Positions 43,111 to 55,511 are shown, counted from the stretch's first letter. The stretch: 64,000 bases of DNA from Clostridia bacterium DTU025 (GCA_001513145.1 LFSP01000043.1:73518-137517), one strand, 5' to 3'. Numbers and translations are program-made. The notes: generated by a model from the sequence alone, not told the origin.

Positions 43111-43176
43111 CTGCTATCTGGGGGAGGGACGGAGGAACGGACGGCGTCCGAAGTCCCTGAGAAGCGCAACGCGAAA

Positions 43177-43206
43177 CACCCCGGCTCGCCGACGCGGGCC
43201 GGGGTG
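43177..43206. terminator. Bidirectional terminator candidate
   Basis: CACCCCGGC / GCCGGGGTG stem between convergent genes. Confidence 0.5.
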
Positions 43207-43247
43207 CTGTTGTTGGCGAAAGTTGGCCGCGGGACGCGAAGTGCACC

Positions 43248-44390
43248 CTAACCGCCGAACTTCGATAGCATCACACCTGCCGCAATAGCCGACCCGATGA
43301 CGCCCGCTACGTTGGGGCCCATCGCGTGCATCAGCAGATAGTTGCCGGGCTTCTCTTCCTGGGCCACCACCTGAACCACCCTAGCCGCCATCGGCACCGC
43401 GGATACGCCGGCTGAACCGATGAGAGGGTTCACCTTGCCCTTGGTGAGCCAGCACATGAGGTTACCCAAGAGGACCCCGCCAGCGGTGCCACCTGCAAAG
43501 GCCACGAGGCCCAGCACGATGATACCTATGGTCTGCCACGTGAGGAACCTCTCCGCGCTGGCTGTTGCACCTACGGTTGTACCGAGGAAGATGGTGATGA
43601 TGTTGATGAGCTCATTCTGGGCCGTCTTCGACAGCCTGTCCACCACGCCGGCTTCGCGGAGTAGGTTGCCCAGCATCAGCGCGCCTACGAGCGCTGCGGC
43701 CGAAGGAAGGAGAAGCCCCACGAACACCGTGCAGATGATGGGGAAGAGCACCTTCTCCAGCTTCGACACCGGCCTGAGCTGTTCCATCTTGATCTGCCTG
43801 TCGGCCTTCCGCGTAAGCGCCCTCATTATGGGCGGCTGGATTATCGGCACGAGGGCCATGTACGAGTACGCTGCGATGGCGATCGGACCCAGGAGTTCAG
43901 GCGCCAGCCTGCTGGTGACGTAGATGGCGGTGGGGCCGTCGGCGCCGCCGATTATCCCTATCGAACCCGCCTGCGCCGGCGTATAGCCGAGAAGCAGCGC
44001 TCCCATGAAGGTGATGAATATCCCAAACTGCGCCGCTGCGCCCAGGAGCAGGGTGGAGGGGTTGGCGATCAACGGACCGAAGTCGGTCATGGCTCCGACC
44101 CCCAGAAAGATGAGGGGAGGATATATGCCCAGCTTGACCCCTTGATAGAGGTAGTAGAGCAAGCCTCCTACTATCCCGTCCTTTGGGCCGTCCATCAGCC
44201 CTGCCAGGGGTAAGTTCGCCAGCAGCATCCCGAAAGCTATGGGCAGAAGCAGCAAAGGTTCGAACCCTCTGACTATAGCGAGATATATCAGCACGCACGA
44301 GATCCCCATCATGACCAGGTGCTGCCAAGTCATTGAGGCGAATCCCGTGGTCTGGATCAGGTCAGCAAGAGCTTCCAGCACACCTGGCAC
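43248..44390 (-). CDS. Na+-translocating decarboxylase beta subunit
   Basis: '[51 protein letters not shown]'. Confidence 0.96.
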   Translation of the reverse strand: MPGVLEALADLIQTTGFASMTWQHLVMMGISCVLIYLAIVRGFEPLLLLPIAFGMLLANLPLAGLMDGPKDGIVGGLLYYLYQGVKLGIYPPLIFLGVGAMTDFGPLIANPSTLLLGAAAQFGIFITFMGALLLGYTPAQAGSIGIIGGADGPTAIYVTSRLAPELLGPIAIAAYSYMALVPIIQPPIMRALTRKADRQIKMEQLRPVSKLEKVLFPIICTVFVGLLLPSAAALVGALMLGNLLREAGVVDRLSKTAQNELINIITIFLGTTVGATASAERFLTWQTIGIIVLGLVAFAGGTAGGVLLGNLMCWLTKGKVNPLIGSAGVSAVPMAARVVQVVAQEEKPGNYLLMHAMGPNVAGVIGSAIAAGVMLSKFGG

Positions 44391-44402
44391 TCCTCTCTTG
44401 GC

Positions 44403-44861
44403 TTAAGCCGGGTCGATGGTGACTAGCAGGTCTCCAGTGTTCACAGAAGTGCCCTTGGAGACTGCTACCTCCTTCACTAGCCCAGACATGCCCGCAAAGA
44501 TCTCGTTTTCCATCTTCATGGCCTCAAGCAGCATGACGACGGTGCGGGGCTCGACTTTGTCACCGGGTTTGACCTTGACATCTATGATGGTGCCGGGCAT
44601 GGGCGCCGTGACGGCGTTCCCACCGGCTGAGCCTGCCGCTGGCTTCGGTGCGGGTGCTGCGGGTTTGGCTGCCGCGGGGCTTGCGGCTGGGGCTGCAGCT
44701 GGGGCCGGGGCCGGGGCTGCTGCGGCAGCGGGAACTGGGGCCGGGGCCGGAGCCTGGGCGGGAGCTGCAGGTTGCGAAAGGATGGTCGTAGGTGTGGATC
44801 CGATCTCTTCGACCTCTACCTCATAGACGTTCCCGTTAACGACCACGCGAAACTTCCTCAC
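44403..44861 (-). CDS. Biotin carboxyl carrier subunit
   Basis: 'VMLLEAMKMENEIFAGMSGLVKEV' after Ala/Pro-rich linker. Confidence 0.95.
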   Translation of the reverse strand: MRKFRVVVNGNVYEVEVEEIGSTPTTILSQPAAPAQAPAPAPVPAAAAAPAPAPAAAPAASPAAAKPAAPAPKPAAGSAGGNAVTAPMPGTIIDVKVKPGDKVEPRTVVMLLEAMKMENEIFAGMSGLVKEVAVSKGTSVNTGDLLVTIDPA

Positions 44862-44939
44862 TTGAACAGTCCTCCTCCGAATGCGTATGAGCCGGTATAT
44901 CCGGCATATCCGGTATATTGTTTATGGCTTCGAGTTCGG

Positions 44940-45395
44940 TCACATGCCGCGGCTCTTGCCGGCTATGACTTCCTGCCTGGCTGTCATCAGTTCGTATCTG
45001 CCGGCAAGTCCCCATAGGTTCGGCAAAGCTGTTGAGGCTGGGCTGACCTTGCGGACCGCGCCGATGGAAGCGCCCCGTGCGCCTTCCGAAGCGAGCAGGG
45101 CCAGCACCGCCCCGATGGCGGCCACTTCCTCATCGGTTCGTGCGCCAGACGCCGCCGCCATCGCCGCAGCTGCGGCGGCAGCTACAGCTTCCTCAGCGTT
45201 CGCCTGCGGGGCGGCCTGACGGGCTTCGACTCGAGGAGCGGCGGCACCGCCTTCACTTGGGGAAGATTCCCTGCGTGCGGTGACGGTCGCCATGGCCCTT
45301 ATGATGAACTGAAGCGCAGCCAGCCCCACGAACGTGACCAGCATGCCCACCAGCAGAGTCTGTATTCCAACGTATAGACTTCCACCTAGAGTCAT
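44940..45395 (-). CDS. OadG-family small membrane subunit of the Na+-pumping decarboxylase
   Basis: Single N-terminal TM, Ala-rich tail, position in operon. Confidence 0.75.
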   Translation of the reverse strand: MTLGGSLYVGIQTLLVGMLVTFVGLAALQFIIRAMATVTARRESSPSEGGAAAPRVEARQAAPQANAEEAVAAAAAAAMAAASGARTDEEVAAIGAVLALLASEGARGASIGAVRKVSPASTALPNLWGLAGRYELMTARQEVIAGKSRGM

Positions 45396-45411
45396 CGCGC
45401 TACCCCCATCG

Positions 45412-46962
45412 TCACACCGGGATGTTCCCGTGCTTCTTGGCCGGACGCGCCTCTCGCTTCGAGGCCAGCATGTCCAGGGCTTCCGCGATCCTGGCCCTGG
45501 TTTCGGCGGGGTCTATGACGTCGTCGATGAAGCCGCGGGCTGCCGCAACATAGGGGTTGGCGAACTTGTCGCGGTATTCCTGAATCTTCTCGCGCCTTGC
45601 GGCGGCGGGATCCGACGCCTCCTGGATCTCCTTGCGGAAGATGATGTTCGCCGCCCCGTCAGGTCCCATCACCGCGATCTCGGCGTTCGGCCATGCGAAC
45701 ACCGTGTCGGCTCCAAGGTCGCGCGAGCACATGGCCAGGTAGGCTCCACCGTAGGCCTTGCGCACTATGACGGTGACCTTGGGCACAGTCGCCTCGGAGT
45801 AGGCGTACAGCATCTTCGCGCCGTGACGGATGATGCCGCCGGTCTCCTGGTTGACGCCAGGCAGGAACCCGGGCACGTCCACCAGGTTAAGCACGGGCAC
45901 GTTGAAGGCGTCGCAGAACCTGATGAACCTGGCGGCTTTGTCGGAGGCGTTGATGTCGAGGCAACCTGCGGCTACTCCGGGCTGGTTGGCGATGATGCCT
46001 ATGGTCTTGCCCTCTATGCGACCAAAGCCTACGATGATGTTCATCGCGTAGTGGGCGTGTACCTCTAAGAAGTCAGCGTTGTCAACGATCCTTGCGATGA
46101 CATCGTGCATGTCGTAGGCCCGGTTAGGTTCCGATGGGACGACACTGCGCAACGCTTCGTCGATGATGCGGGGGGCGTTGTAGTCGATGGCAGGTGGATC
46201 CGACAGGTTGTTCGACGGCAGGAGCGACACGAGCTTCCGGATGGCTGCGAGGCACTGCTCCTCGGTGTCGTACATGAAGTGCGCCACGCCGCTTACACGG
46301 TTGTGGGTGGCCGCTCCCCCTAGATCCTCAGCCGACACCTCTTCGCCGGTGACTGCCTTGATCACCTGCGGCCCGGTGATGAACATGTTGGCGCCCTGCA
46401 CCATGAAGACGAAGTCGGTCAGCGCAGGCGAGTAGACGGCGCCACCTGCACACGGCCCCATTATCACGGAGATCTGGGGTATTACGCCCGATGCGATGGT
46501 GTTCCGGTAGAATATCTGCCCGTAGCCTGACAGGGCGTCCACGCCCTCCTGGATGCGAGCTCCACCGGAGTCATTGATGCCGATGAGCGGGGCTCCTACC
46601 TTCACCGCGAGATCCATGACCTTGCAGATCTTCTTGGCGTGCATCTCGCCTAAGGATCCGCCCATCACCGTGAAATCCTGTGCGAACACGAACACTTTCC
46701 GTCCATCGATGTTGCCGTAACCGGTCACAACGCCTTCGTCTGGAAGCTCCCTGTCTGCCATGCCGAAGTCGTGGCACCGATGCTCAACGAACGCATCGAG
46801 CTCGGTGAAGGTACCGGGATCCAGCAGCTTCTCCAGCCGTTCGCGGGCGGTCATCTTGCCCTGCGAGTGCTGTTTCTCGATGGCCTTTGGGCCGCCTCCC
46901 TGTAATACTTTCTGCCTGCGGGCCGAGAGATCAGCTAGAACGTCGGTTTCGCCCACACACAT
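45412..46962 (-). CDS. mmdA: Methylmalonyl-CoA decarboxylase/carboxyltransferase alpha subunit
   Basis: 'GGGPKAIEKQHSQGKMTARERLEKLLDPGTFTELD..FVEHRCHDFGM'. Confidence 0.95.
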   Translation of the reverse strand: MCVGETDVLADLSARRQKVLQGGGPKAIEKQHSQGKMTARERLEKLLDPGTFTELDAFVEHRCHDFGMADRELPDEGVVTGYGNIDGRKVFVFAQDFTVMGGSLGEMHAKKICKVMDLAVKVGAPLIGINDSGGARIQEGVDALSGYGQIFYRNTIASGVIPQISVIMGPCAGGAVYSPALTDFVFMVQGANMFITGPQVIKAVTGEEVSAEDLGGAATHNRVSGVAHFMYDTEEQCLAAIRKLVSLLPSNNLSDPPAIDYNAPRIIDEALRSVVPSEPNRAYDMHDVIARIVDNADFLEVHAHYAMNIIVGFGRIEGKTIGIIANQPGVAAGCLDINASDKAARFIRFCDAFNVPVLNLVDVPGFLPGVNQETGGIIRHGAKMLYAYSEATVPKVTVIVRKAYGGAYLAMCSRDLGADTVFAWPNAEIAVMGPDGAANIIFRKEIQEASDPAAARREKIQEYRDKFANPYVAAARGFIDDVIDPAETRARIAEALDMLASKREARPAKKHGNIPV

Positions 46963-47162
46963 TCACCTCGCATGCATTGTCCTGTCAGGCGTATGCGGGA
47001 CAGTGCACCTGTCAACGCCTGCCTGCGGCATGACCAGATCGCCACCAGCACCATGGTGCCGATTGCATACCGACCCTATTATACACTTGATTCGCGAGGT
47101 AGGCCAGAAAAGGCAGCGAAGTCCCGAGTACAGTCGCCCAAAGCCCACAGCCCAAGGCAAGA

Positions 47163-48542
47163 CTACAACAAAATGGCAGCCAAGGCCGATATCAAAGCGA
47201 TGCTTACGATGCCCGTGATGAGCGTGCCTATGGTCTGGAGCCGGTAGGCGATGCTTACGCCCATCTCAGAGAACTGGCTTACCACCCAGAAATAGGAATC
47301 GTTTGCATGGCTCACCACCATGGATCCGGCGCCGATGGCCACGGTGGCCAGGGCCCTTCCTGCGGTGGAGTCAAGCCCCAGGCCCGCCAGGAGGGGAGCG
47401 ACGATGGCCGAGGTGGTTATCAGCGCCACCGTGGACGAACCCTGGGCGGTCTTGATGGCGGCCGCCACTATGAAGGGCAGAAAGATCCCCAAGCGGTACT
47501 GGGCCAGCGTCGCTCCCAGGTAGTCAGCTATCCCAGTGGCCTTCAACACGGCCCCCAGGGAGCCACCGGCGGCGGTAATCACCAGGATCACTGCGGACTG
47601 CGTTATGCCTTCAGCGACCCAATCTCCGTATACTTCGGCGTTGACTTCGGGAGCTAGCCTCATCGCGAAGAAGACCCCCAGGAGCAGCGCGAAGATGGGG
47701 TGGCCCGCGAACACCAGCACGTTCCGGAGCGGCCCTGTGCCGAATGGCGCCGTTTCGAACATCGCCACAGACCTGAGGGCTATCAGTAGTATCGGCGCCA
47801 CCAGAGGCAGGAAGGAGCCGAAGGTGCTGGGCAGCCTGCCGAACCTGGACATGAGCTCTTCGTACGTCACGACGTTGGCCGGCCTGATATCGAACCTCGA
47901 TCCAGCCCTCATGGCGTAAATCCAGCCGGCAAGTGTCGCGGGTAGCGACACGATGAGCCCCATCAGGATCACCATGCCCAGGTCGGCGCCGAGGTTGCCG
48001 GCTGCTGCGATGGGGCCGGGGGTGGGTGGAACCATGGTATGGGTGGCGTAAAGCCCCATGGAGAGCGCCGTGCCCATCACCCCCAGCGATATCCCTGAAG
48101 ACTGGGCCAGCGCCTTGTTCAGTGGCGACAGGATCACGAAGCCCGAGTCGCAGAAGACAGGTATAGACACTATGTAACCTGCAAGGCTCATGGCCAACGG
48201 AGCCCTGTTCCTGCCCACCAGACTCAGCATGGTACGGGCCAGAACGAGTGCGCCGCCGGTCTTCTCAAGTATGGTGCCGATGATGGTGCCTGCCACGATC
48301 ACTATCCCGATGCTGGTGAGCGTTGAGCCGAACCCCGACGCTATGACGTCTAGCAGTCCCGGCACGGCGTTGCCCTGAGCGTCCACACTGGGAATGGGCG
48401 GAGGGGTTCGCGCGAGCAACCCCACGAACAGGGCGGCCAGTAGCAACACGAGGAAGGCGTTCATCCGGACCTTTCCGGTCATGTAGACGATGAACGCTAT
48501 GGCAGCAACCAGCAGAACCAGGAGAAATGGGCCTGAGGCCAT
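47163..48542 (-). CDS. Gluconate permease/GntP-family transporter
   Basis: Many TM segments; 'ATHTMVPPTPGPIAAAGNLGADLG', 'AAGGSLGAVLKATG'; start at 48542. Confidence 0.85.
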   Translation of the reverse strand: MASGPFLLVLLVAAIAFIVYMTGKVRMNAFLVLLLAALFVGLLARTPPPIPSVDAQGNAVPGLLDVIASGFGSTLTSIGIVIVAGTIIGTILEKTGGALVLARTMLSLVGRNRAPLAMSLAGYIVSIPVFCDSGFVILSPLNKALAQSSGISLGVMGTALSMGLYATHTMVPPTPGPIAAAGNLGADLGMVILMGLIVSLPATLAGWIYAMRAGSRFDIRPANVVTYEELMSRFGRLPSTFGSFLPLVAPILLIALRSVAMFETAPFGTGPLRNVLVFAGHPIFALLLGVFFAMRLAPEVNAEVYGDWVAEGITQSAVILVITAAGGSLGAVLKATGIADYLGATLAQYRLGIFLPFIVAAAIKTAQGSSTVALITTSAIVAPLLAGLGLDSTAGRALATVAIGAGSMVVSHANDSYFWVVSQFSEMGVSIAYRLQTIGTLITGIVSIALISALAAILL

Positions 48543-48678
48543 CGTTTGACCCTCCCATGCAAGGCATATTCTGAGTGGCGCAAGCAGGAACGGTGAGCCC
48601 ACTCTAGTATTGAATGTATTATTCCCATTTCGGCACGTAAGCGGACTTACGGCTGCATGTTTGAGGAGGACCGGCGGC

Positions 48679-49719
48679 ATGACCAGGATAGAGCTGAGGA
48701 GCGATACGTTCACTCTGCCCACCGAAGAGATGCGCAGAGCCATGTACGAGGCTGAGGTCGGAGACGACGTGTGGGGCGAGGATCCCACCGTGGCCCGACT
48801 GGAGGCTCTGGCCGCCACGATCATCGGCAAGGAGGCGGCCCTTTTCGTTCCTTCCGGTACCATGGGCAACCTCCTGGCGGTGATGACGCACTGCCACAGG
48901 GGCGACGAAGTGGTGATGGAGTCGGAATGTCACATCTACTATTACGAGGCCGGCGGGATGTCGGCGGTGGCGGGCGTCATCCCGCGTCTGGTGAAGGGCA
49001 AGAACGGCGTGCTTGATCCCGACGACGTGCGTCGGGCCATACGTGAGCCCAACATCCACTACGCTCCGCCGACGCTGCTCACCCTAGAGAACACCCACAA
49101 CAGGGGAGGAGGAACCGTCACCGACCTTGGGACCATGGCGGCCCTTGCCTCGGTCGCCCGCGAGCGTGGGATGAAGGTGCACATGGACGGCGCAAGGGTG
49201 TTCCACGCCGCGCATTACCTGAAGGTGCCGGTCACGCAGATCACCAAGCACGTGGATTCGGTGATGTTCTGCCTGTCCAAGGGGCTTTCGGCGCCGGTCG
49301 GCTCGATGCTGGCGGGCGATGCCGAGTTCGTGGAGCGGGCGCGACGGAACAGGAAGATGCTGGGCGGCGGGATGAGACAGGCCGGAGTGCTGGCCGCTGC
49401 CGGCATAGTGGCGCTGGAAAAAATGGTGGACCGCCTCGTGGAGGACCACGCCACGGCGAGGTGCCTGGCGGAGGGGCTGAGCCAGATCGATGGCGTTGCG
49501 GTGGACATGGACACTGTACAGACCAACATAGTGAGCTTCGACATCGCCGGGCTGGGCATGACCGCATCGGAGTTCGCCAGGGCCATGGCGGAGAGGGGCG
49601 TGATGTTCAGCACCAGGCCGCCCTACGGGATCAGAGCGGTCACCCACCGACACGTGACCATGGCAGACATCCACCGGGCGCTGGAGGCTGTCAGGGAGTT
49701 GGCGGCTCAACCCAGGTAG
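48679..49719 (+). CDS. ltaE: Low-specificity L-threonine aldolase
   Basis: 'RIELRSDTFTLPTEEMRRAMYEAEVGDDVWGEDPTV', 'HMDGARVFHAA'. Confidence 0.93.
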   Translation: MTRIELRSDTFTLPTEEMRRAMYEAEVGDDVWGEDPTVARLEALAATIIGKEAALFVPSGTMGNLLAVMTHCHRGDEVVMESECHIYYYEAGGMSAVAGVIPRLVKGKNGVLDPDDVRRAIREPNIHYAPPTLLTLENTHNRGGGTVTDLGTMAALASVARERGMKVHMDGARVFHAAHYLKVPVTQITKHVDSVMFCLSKGLSAPVGSMLAGDAEFVERARRNRKMLGGGMRQAGVLAAAGIVALEKMVDRLVEDHATARCLAEGLSQIDGVAVDMDTVQTNIVSFDIAGLGMTASEFARAMAERGVMFSTRPPYGIRAVTHRHVTMADIHRALEAVRELAAQPR

Positions 49720-51340
49720 ACCACGCGCCGCGGGATATCGTGGGCAGCGTGGGGATGGGCTTGAGCGTGTCGATATCGATGGCCAGTTTCAGCATCCTCA
49801 TCAGCTCCTGAAAGCTGGGGTAGCTTCTGGTGATCGAGTACGTGACGGAGCCCAACTCTCCCCGCGCCGTCAACCTGTCGACCCGGGCGACCCGGTTGAC
49901 CCGGTAGACCGCGGGGTTGGGCGTGCCACCCAGTTCCATGGCATCGAAGTACGCCAGGGCGGCCTGGTACTCGTCGTCGGAGTCGTCCTCGGTGACGTAC
50001 AGGATCGCGGGAAGCTGCGCAAGCTCGTCAAGCCCGTGGCCGGTGGCGTCCAGGGTGGCCCTGCTCACCACCACCATGGGCGTCAGCTTGTTGAGGAGCG
50101 GCACCCCCAGGGCGTGCTGCAGGGGGCGCGAGCCGCCACTGTCGCCGCCACGGCCACCGTCACTGCCACCGGCGGCGCCGGCTCTGGCGCCCGCTCCGCG
50201 GCTGACCTCAAGGTCAACCCAGAGCCGGTTCTCTCCGGGGATGGGCTGGCGCACGAGCTCGGCGAAGTGCCACCCGCCGGCATCCAGCGCAGGGCCGACG
50301 GCCTGGGGTATGAGGGTCCGGATCAGGAAGTCGCAGGTGATCATCTGCGCTGCGTGAGCGGGCAAGAAGTGAGAGCTGTCGCACCATACCTGCGTGGCCT
50401 GGGAGTAGGAGCGGAAGTGATCCAGGGCCTCCTGGTAGTGCATGAGCTCGTCCGCGGTGGCGTTCAACATGAACACGGGCCGCGGATGGTCGTCTGGGAG
50501 CCGCGCCGGCTCCACGGGCGCCATGACCTCGCCGTAGTCTCCCCAGCCGACCAGGTCGGAAACAAACACCTGCCTGGCCAGCTCCAGGGGCTTGAAGGTG
50601 CCGGAACGGACGACGCCTGCCAGGCCTGACCCAGTGGCTATCAGCGCGGCCGACGCCAGCCTGGTGTCCATCTTGAAGCAGATGCTCGACACGATGCCGC
50701 CGAGGCTGGCGCCGGCAATGGATATCCTCGCATGGTCCACTTCCTGACGGGTAGCCAACCAATCGAGGGCGCGGCGGGCCTCCACCACGGCGCGGCGGAC
50801 GTTGTCACGCACCCTCTCGGGGCCGCCCATCACGAACGCTGTGCCGTCCAGCATGGGCACGTTCGGCGTTATGGAGCGGCGGTGGTGGTACGGCAGGCTC
50901 TGAAGCAGCACCGCTAGGCCGTGCTTGGCGAAGTGGGCGGCCATGGGCAGGAACTGCTCTTCCGTCACGAACGCGGCGTGGAGCGCCAGCACGCACGGGA
51001 CTGGCTCTGAACGCGCGCTCAGCGGCACGAGATAGTGGGCGTACACAGTCTCGCCTTCGCATTGGAACGAGACCTCGTAATGATCGAACCACTCGTTGCT
51101 GTCTAGGAGGCGCACTTCGTCGTCGAGGGGCGCGGCAGCGTCGTACGTGTAGAACTTGCTCAGGGCTGAGCGGGGAAGGTAGCCGTCTACATGGGGCGAA
51201 ATAAATAGAGGAGGGAGCGCGCCTGTCGCCGACGCGGGCGACGCCGCGGCCACCGGCACAGACTCGCCGGTGCACATGAACAGGAAAGCCATGGCGGCGA
51301 CGATGAGCCGGATATGCGCCGCCTGCGAATGCCGCTTCAT
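49691..51340 (-). CDS. Exported alpha/beta-hydrolase (dienelactone hydrolase/peptidase-like)
   Basis: Signal peptide; nucleophile elbow 'ISIAGASLGGIVSS'; C-terminal region of unclear function. Confidence 0.65.
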   Translation of the reverse strand: MKRHSQAAHIRLIVAAMAFLFMCTGESVPVAAASPASATGALPPLFISPHVDGYLPRSALSKFYTYDAAAPLDDEVRLLDSNEWFDHYEVSFQCEGETVYAHYLVPLSARSEPVPCVLALHAAFVTEEQFLPMAAHFAKHGLAVLLQSLPYHHRRSITPNVPMLDGTAFVMGGPERVRDNVRRAVVEARRALDWLATRQEVDHARISIAGASLGGIVSSICFKMDTRLASAALIATGSGLAGVVRSGTFKPLELARQVFVSDLVGWGDYGEVMAPVEPARLPDDHPRPVFMLNATADELMHYQEALDHFRSYSQATQVWCDSSHFLPAHAAQMITCDFLIRTLIPQAVGPALDAGGWHFAELVRQPIPGENRLWVDLEVSRGAGARAGAAGGSDGGRGGDSGGSRPLQHALGVPLLNKLTPMVVVSRATLDATGHGLDELAQLPAILYVTEDDSDDEYQAALAYFDAMELGGTPNPAVYRVNRVARVDRLTARGELGSVTYSITRSYPSFQELMRMLKLAIDIDTLKPIPTLPTISRGAWSTWVEPPTP

Positions 51341-51458
51341 CGTGGTGGCCCCTCCCAAGCAGGGTTCTGTCGACATCATATCGCATTTTGTGGTACTGTG
51401 GAGTGGATAGCGCTTCAGCGCGGAGCGCGCAGCGCGACCGCAACTTCTGGTTTCGGGA

Positions 51459-52142
51459 GTGAACGCAGTGGAGAAGCCGGGGCAGCCCGGAACGGTCGCC
51501 GAAGGCCAGGTGCAGCACATGTTCCATGCGGACGACAAGAGGGCCGTTATAATGGAGGCCGCCCTCGGGGTGTTTGCGTCGAGGGGGTTCCATACGTCCA
51601 CTGTGGACCAGGTGGCTGAGGCTGCCGGTGTCGCCAAGGGCACCATCTACCTGTACTTCAAGAGCAAGAACGAGCTTCTGGACCAGCTGGTGGAGGGCAG
51701 GATCGCGCGCCTTGCGGGCATGGTCAGGCAGGCGGCGGCGGGCGCACCCGACGCCTGTTCCAAGCTGAGGAGGATCGTTGCCGCGCACTTCGATTTCTAC
51801 AGCACCGAGCGGAGATTCATGCAGCTGATGGCAGGGCAGATTGGCACGCTGTCCCCTCGGTTCAGCGCCACCGTGTTGGACGGCACCCGCACGCTCACGG
51901 CGATGGTGCAGGACGTGTTGGCGCAGGGGATCGAGGAAGGAAGCATCGTCCCGGCGGCCGACGCAGGCACGATGGCCTTCGCCCTCATGGGGATGGTGCA
52001 TGCCGTCGCCTACAGGTGGCTGATGAGCGACACGCCTCAGCCGCCGGAGGAGATCGCCGCCGACGTATACGCGATGTTCGCATCAGGGTTGCAGGCTGCG
52101 GGGCACGGGGCGACGCACCGGGCGGCGCATGAGCCGCATTGA
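51459..52142 (+). CDS. TetR-family transcriptional regulator
   Basis: 'RAVIMEAALGVFASRGFHTSTVDQVAEAAGVAKGTIYLYFKSKNELL'. Confidence 0.93.
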   Translation: MNAVEKPGQPGTVAEGQVQHMFHADDKRAVIMEAALGVFASRGFHTSTVDQVAEAAGVAKGTIYLYFKSKNELLDQLVEGRIARLAGMVRQAAAGAPDACSKLRRIVAAHFDFYSTERRFMQLMAGQIGTLSPRFSATVLDGTRTLTAMVQDVLAQGIEEGSIVPAADAGTMAFALMGMVHAVAYRWLMSDTPQPPEEIAADVYAMFASGLQAAGHGATHRAAHEPH

Positions 52143-52151
52143 CGCTGTCCG

Positions 52152-52237
52152 CAGCTGCCAGCTGCTGGCCCCAACTTCCGGCCCTACCTGCCAGCGGCCA
52201 GCGGCCGGTCCCAGATGCCAGCTGCCAGTGGCCAGTA
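52152..52237. repeat. Short degenerate TGCCAGC/GGCCAG direct and inverted repeats
   Basis: tgccagctgctggcc ... tgccagcggccagcggcc ... tgccagctgccagtggccag. Confidence 0.5.
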
Positions 52238-52440
52238 GCACACTGAACTACCTATGTGCTATCATTAATTAGCAGGGATTGTCGAGAACGGCATATCGCA
52301 AGGACGGAGATTTGGAGAGAGTCCTGCCGCCGACGGCACGCCACAGAGAGCCTGGAGCCTGTGTCGCCGGTGGGAGGGCTTTACTTTATGCCAGCATGGG
52401 GTGGTATTGAGTACTCTGGAAGGAATGCGTAGGTGCGGGG

Positions 52441-53934
<1,494 letters not shown>

Positions 53935-53957
53935 AACGACAGGGAGGAAGGGCTGAA

Positions 53958-55511
53958 TTGACGGCCTACGAGCATAATGCCGATGTAGTCGTGATAGGGG
54001 CCGGCGTCGTGGGCAACGCGATTGCCAGGGAGCTGGCGCGCTACGACGTCAGCGTGGTGCTGCTGGAACGCGAGGCTGACGTGGCCTGGGGCACCACCAA
54101 GGCCAACACCGCCCTGGTGCACGCTGGCTATGACGCCGAGCCAGGCACCAACAAGGCCCGGTTCAACGTGACCGGGAACGCCATGTACCCCAGGATCTGC
54201 GCCGAGCTGGGGGTGCAGTTCCAGAACACCGGGTCGCTGGTGGTGGCCACATCGCCCGACCAAGTAGACCACCTGCGCGAGCTCCTGGAGCGCGGCAGGG
54301 CCAACGGAGTGCCGGGGCTTGAGATAATCGGGCGAGAGCGCATTGTGGAGCTTGAGCCCAACATCTCCCCTGAGGCAATCGCGGCGCTGTGGGCCCCCAC
54401 GGCGGGGATCACCGGGCCTTGGGAGCTGGCCATCGCCTACGCCGAAAACGCCGTGGAGAACGGCGTAAAGCTGATGCTCTCGTCGCCGGTCACCGCCATC
54501 GACGTGGAGGGCGGCCGCGCCGTGCGCGTGCACACCCCCGGCGCCTCGATCGCTGCCAGGTTCGTGGTGAACGCAGCCGGCCTGTTTGCGGACGAGGTGG
54601 CGCGCATGGTGGGCCAGACCGACTTCGAGATAGTACCCAGGAAGGGCGAGTATTACCTGCTGGACAAGAGGGCCGGGCACCTGGCGCGACGGCCGCTGTT
54701 TCCCGTGCCGACGGCGCACTCCAAGGGCATCGTCGTCACTCCCACTGTAGACGGCAACCTTCTCGTGGGGCCCAACTCGTACATCGTCGACTCCAAGGCC
54801 GACCTCGACACCACCGGCTGCGGCCTGGACGAGGTGCTGGCAGGCGCTGGCAGGCTCGTGCCGGGCATCCCCGTGCGAGACAACATCACCAACTTCGCCG
54901 GTCTCAGGGCGACCGCAAGCCCTGGCAACGACTTCGTGATCGGTCCGGCCCCCGGCGTGCCGAACTTCATCAACGCAGCGGGGATCCAGTCTCCAGGTTT
55001 GACGGCGGCGCCTGCCATCGCGCTGGAGATAGTGCGGCTCCTGGGGGAGGCGGGACTGGCGCTGGCGCCGAAGGCCGACTTCAACCCGATCCGCCCGCGG
55101 CCGGCAAGGTTCGCCGAGATGACTGACGACGAGCGGGCGGAGGCGGCGGCGTGCGACCCCAGGTGGGGCCACATCGTGTGCCGGTGCGAGAGCGTGACCG
55201 AGGGCGAGATCGTGGAGGCGCTGCACCGCAGCGTGCCCTGCACCACCGTGGACGGCGTGAAGTTCCGCACCAGGGCCGGGTCAGGGCGATGCCAGGGCGG
55301 CTTCTGCGGGCCCCGGGTGGTGGCCATCATCTCAAGGGAGCTGGGCATTCCGGCGGACGAGGTCACGAAGAAGGGCGGGGCTTCCAGGATATTGGTTGGC
55401 CCCTCGAAGCAGGGGAACTGGCAGTGCGAATACGGTGAGTGCGGCGAATGCAGCGGGCCTGGCGCAAGTGGAGCCCGCGGGCGCGGTGAGGAGGCTGGGG
55501 CACATGCGTAA
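53958..55511 (+). CDS. FAD-dependent glycerol-3-phosphate dehydrogenase with C-terminal BFD-like [2Fe-2S] domain
   Basis: 'VVVIGAGVVGNAIARELARYDVSVVLLER'; 'CRCESVTEGEIVEALH..GRCQGGFCGPRV'. Confidence 0.92.
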   Translation: MTAYEHNADVVVIGAGVVGNAIARELARYDVSVVLLEREADVAWGTTKANTALVHAGYDAEPGTNKARFNVTGNAMYPRICAELGVQFQNTGSLVVATSPDQVDHLRELLERGRANGVPGLEIIGRERIVELEPNISPEAIAALWAPTAGITGPWELAIAYAENAVENGVKLMLSSPVTAIDVEGGRAVRVHTPGASIAARFVVNAAGLFADEVARMVGQTDFEIVPRKGEYYLLDKRAGHLARRPLFPVPTAHSKGIVVTPTVDGNLLVGPNSYIVDSKADLDTTGCGLDEVLAGAGRLVPGIPVRDNITNFAGLRATASPGNDFVIGPAPGVPNFINAAGIQSPGLTAAPAIALEIVRLLGEAGLALAPKADFNPIRPRPARFAEMTDDERAEAAACDPRWGHIVCRCESVTEGEIVEALHRSVPCTTVDGVKFRTRAGSGRCQGGFCGPRVVAIISRELGIPADEVTKKGGASRILVGPSKQGNWQCEYGECGECSGPGASGARGRGEEAGAHA

